DNA of 15,244 nucleotides, from the NCBI GenBank assembly GCA_002455255.1, contig DKKL01000029.1, positions 1-15,244 on the forward strand, in the 5' to 3' direction. Below are positions 13,918 to 15,244 of this stretch, piece after piece. Under the pieces are notes generated by a model. That model saw nothing but the letters and a program-made list of their open reading frames with translations, searched no databases and was not told where the DNA came from. Origin of the DNA: Candidatus Tepidiaquacellales bacterium UBA6667 (lineage in GTDB: Bacteria > Bacteroidota > Ignavibacteria > Tepidaquicellales > Tepidaquicellaceae). Each line of letters starts with the position of its first letter. Position 1 is the first letter of the stretch. The translations under genes and the position numbers were made by a program.

Positions 13918-15120
13918 TTAATTTATATTTTCATGTTTTAATTTATTAAAAACCGGTTTTGTTATTTGAAATAATTCAGGATTTAGTGCTTTCCTGATAT
14001 GAATAAAAACATCATCAACTTTTATATGAGCCATACACTGAGGTGCCTGACATCCGTATTCGTGACCAAGATATAAACATGGTGAACAAAATTTATCACT
14101 TTGAATCAAAACACTTTTTTTGTTGTAACTTCCCCATTTGACAGGATTTGTAGGACCGTGAAGACCTAAAGTTTTAGTTCCAACACAAGAAGCAATGTGA
14201 AGCATACCGGTATTACTGCAAACGATAAGTTTCACCTTTTCCACCAATGCAACTACATTATTCAAAGCAAACATTCCTGCGGTGTAGATAAGATTACCAC
14301 CTATACCTTCTGCTATTTTATTGCATCGTTCTACTTCATTTGGTGCACCGGTTATCATAATCGTTATATTATCATCATAAACTTTTAATCTTTTTCCTAA
14401 TTCAATATATCTTTCAATCTCCCATTCTCTCGGTTGCCCGTTATCACCACAACCCGGATGAAAACAAATTACTAATCTGTCAGATAAATTATGTTTTGCC
14501 CAAAAATCATTTGCAAATTTTTTATCATCTTCATTAAGGAAATATTCAAGAGACTTATCACTTTCCGTAATTTCTACTCCAAGTGGTGTAATTAAATCAA
14601 GAAAATTTTCTAACTCATGTTTATTTCGTAAATGAGGTACCACTCTGTCATATACAAACTGTCTGTATTGTTTCTCAGTATTAAAACCAATTGAGTAATG
14701 TGATTTGGTAAATAAAGTGAATAAGCTAGCGATTCTCTCCCACTGGCTGCCATCTATAACCACATCGTAATTTATTTTTCTTAAATCTTTTAAAAAAGAC
14801 AATAATTTAAATGGATTATATAAAAAACCGTGAACATCACAGTTTATAATTTTATCCAAATATGGTATCTTTTTAGCAATTTCGTAATTTACCGGTGTAC
14901 ATAAAAAAGTTAATTCTGCTTCAGGAAATTTTTTTTTAATTGCTCTGAAAGTTGGAATTAAAATAATTGTATCACCAATCGCAGCAAGTTTTATGAATAA
15001 TATCTTCCTGATGTTTTCAATCGGAAGTCTGCGTCTCTTTTTCAAAAAAATGCTGAGCAAAAACAGTAATGGTATCCCTAAATATTTATCTAAGAATCTG
15101 TAAATCTTCTTCTTACGCAT
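13918..15120 (-). CDS. Family 9 glycosyltransferase (ADP-heptose:LPS heptosyltransferase-like)
   Basis: This is a probable LPS core or surface-glycan sugar transferase. The 400-residue product starts with a basic, then hydrophobic stretch (about 13-26, YLGIPLLFLLSIFL), which may dip into the membrane, followed by KKRRR. The GT9 N-terminal motif is intact: ILFIKLAAIGDTIILIPTF (40-58), with the expected Gly49-Asp50. FHPGCGDNGQPREW and MITGAPNEVERC follow mid-protein. The donor site appears as CSNTGMLHIASCVGTKTLGLHGPTNP. A C-terminal Cys set (345, 348, 357, 362) resembles the one in the plus-strand GT9 encoded at 11394-12551, so the two may share an acceptor pathway. It heads the minus-strand operon, with the ATG at 15120, no visible Shine-Dalgarno, and a 71-nt divergent intergenic region upstream. 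Specificity for heptose is inferred only from family. Confidence 0.92.
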   Translation of the reverse strand: MRKKKIYRFLDKYLGIPLLFLLSIFLKKRRRLPIENIRKILFIKLAAIGDTIILIPTFRAIKKKFPEAELTFLCTPVNYEIAKKIPYLDKIINCDVHGFLYNPFKLLSFLKDLRKINYDVVIDGSQWERIASLFTLFTKSHYSIGFNTEKQYRQFVYDRVVPHLRNKHELENFLDLITPLGVEITESDKSLEYFLNEDDKKFANDFWAKHNLSDRLVICFHPGCGDNGQPREWEIERYIELGKRLKVYDDNITIMITGAPNEVERCNKIAEGIGGNLIYTAGMFALNNVVALVEKVKLIVCSNTGMLHIASCVGTKTLGLHGPTNPVKWGSYNKKSVLIQSDKFCSPCLYLGHEYGCQAPQCMAHIKVDDVFIHIRKALNPELFQITKPVFNKLKHENIN

Positions 15121-15139
15121 CCAAAATTAAAATAAGTAT

Positions 15140-15168
15140 TTGATAATATACATAATTATATATATATT
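15140..15168 (+). promoter_or_regulatory. Candidate sigma70-type promoter for the gene at 15192
   Basis: TTGATA (15140-15145) and TATATT (15163-15168) each match the consensus at five of six positions and are 17 nt apart, placing the start of transcription near 15175. The lies in the 71-nt divergent gap between the minus-strand GT9 and the plus-strand partial gene. The region is almost pure A/T, so chance matches are possible. Confidence 0.45.
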
Positions 15169-15191
15169 ATAAATTAAAAACCTATTCTATT

Positions 15192-15244
15192 TTGAAAAAG
15201 TATTACAAAGAATTAATTGCAAAAACAATAAAAAATAAAAAGTA
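15192..15244 (+). CDS. Start of an unidentified gene, 3' partial
   Basis: A TTG opens a frame that runs to the window end, giving MKKYYKELIAKTIKNKK (17 codons). Support comes from the promoter-like pair upstream and from the 17-nt match with the start region of the kinase gene at 10786, which also uses TTG. Too little is visible to assign a function, and a chance open frame cannot be excluded. Confidence 0.4.
   Translation, partial: MKKYYKELIAKTIKNKK

Overview
The window is AT-rich and looks like a chromosomal stretch from the Ignavibacteriota / Bacteroidota-Chlorobiota side of the FCB group. The best evidence is two proteins in a row ending in type IX secretion (T9SS) sorting domains with the QNYPNPFNP signature that is very common in Ignavibacteria. 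Codon use is strongly AT-biased, several starts are TTG, and Shine-Dalgarno sequences are weak or absent at many genes. This placement is an inference from protein style, not a search result.

Layout. 1-1152 is the 3' part of a secreted beta-propeller-like (Asp-box/BNR) protein with a T9SS tail. 1223-5989 is a 1588-residue multidomain secreted protein, closed by a strong Rho-independent terminator (6005-6046). 6320-10703 is the conserved translation/export block ffh - rpsP - khpA - rimM - trmD - rplS. It is unusual in two ways: rimM has no ATG/GTG/TTG start, and trmD and rplS are split by a 561-nt non-coding spacer packed with palindromes, two of which resemble dispersed intergenic repeats. 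A strong terminator follows rplS (10727-10766). 10786-12551 holds a deoxynucleoside kinase overlapping by ATGA with a family 9 glycosyltransferase (GT9). On the minus strand, a second GT9 enzyme (15120-13918), a leucine-dehydrogenase-like enzyme (13908-12784) and a 58-residue single-pass membrane protein (12736-12560) lie head to tail, converging on the plus-strand GT9. The window ends with a divergent promoter region and the first 17 codons of another plus-strand gene.

How the genes work together. The central block supports membrane targeting of nascent proteins (Ffh), ribosome proteins and assembly (bS16, bL19, RimM, KhpA) and tRNA m1G37 modification (TrmD). The two GT9 enzymes probably build surface polysaccharide or lipopolysaccharide core, and the two large proteins are exported to the cell surface or medium. 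I found no CRISPR array, transposase, phage gene, tRNA or rRNA, and no clear unknown multi-gene system. The features most worth following are the rimM start, the repeat mosaic before rplS, the small membrane protein and its leader hairpin, and a GT9 enzyme with Asn where the catalytic Asp is expected.
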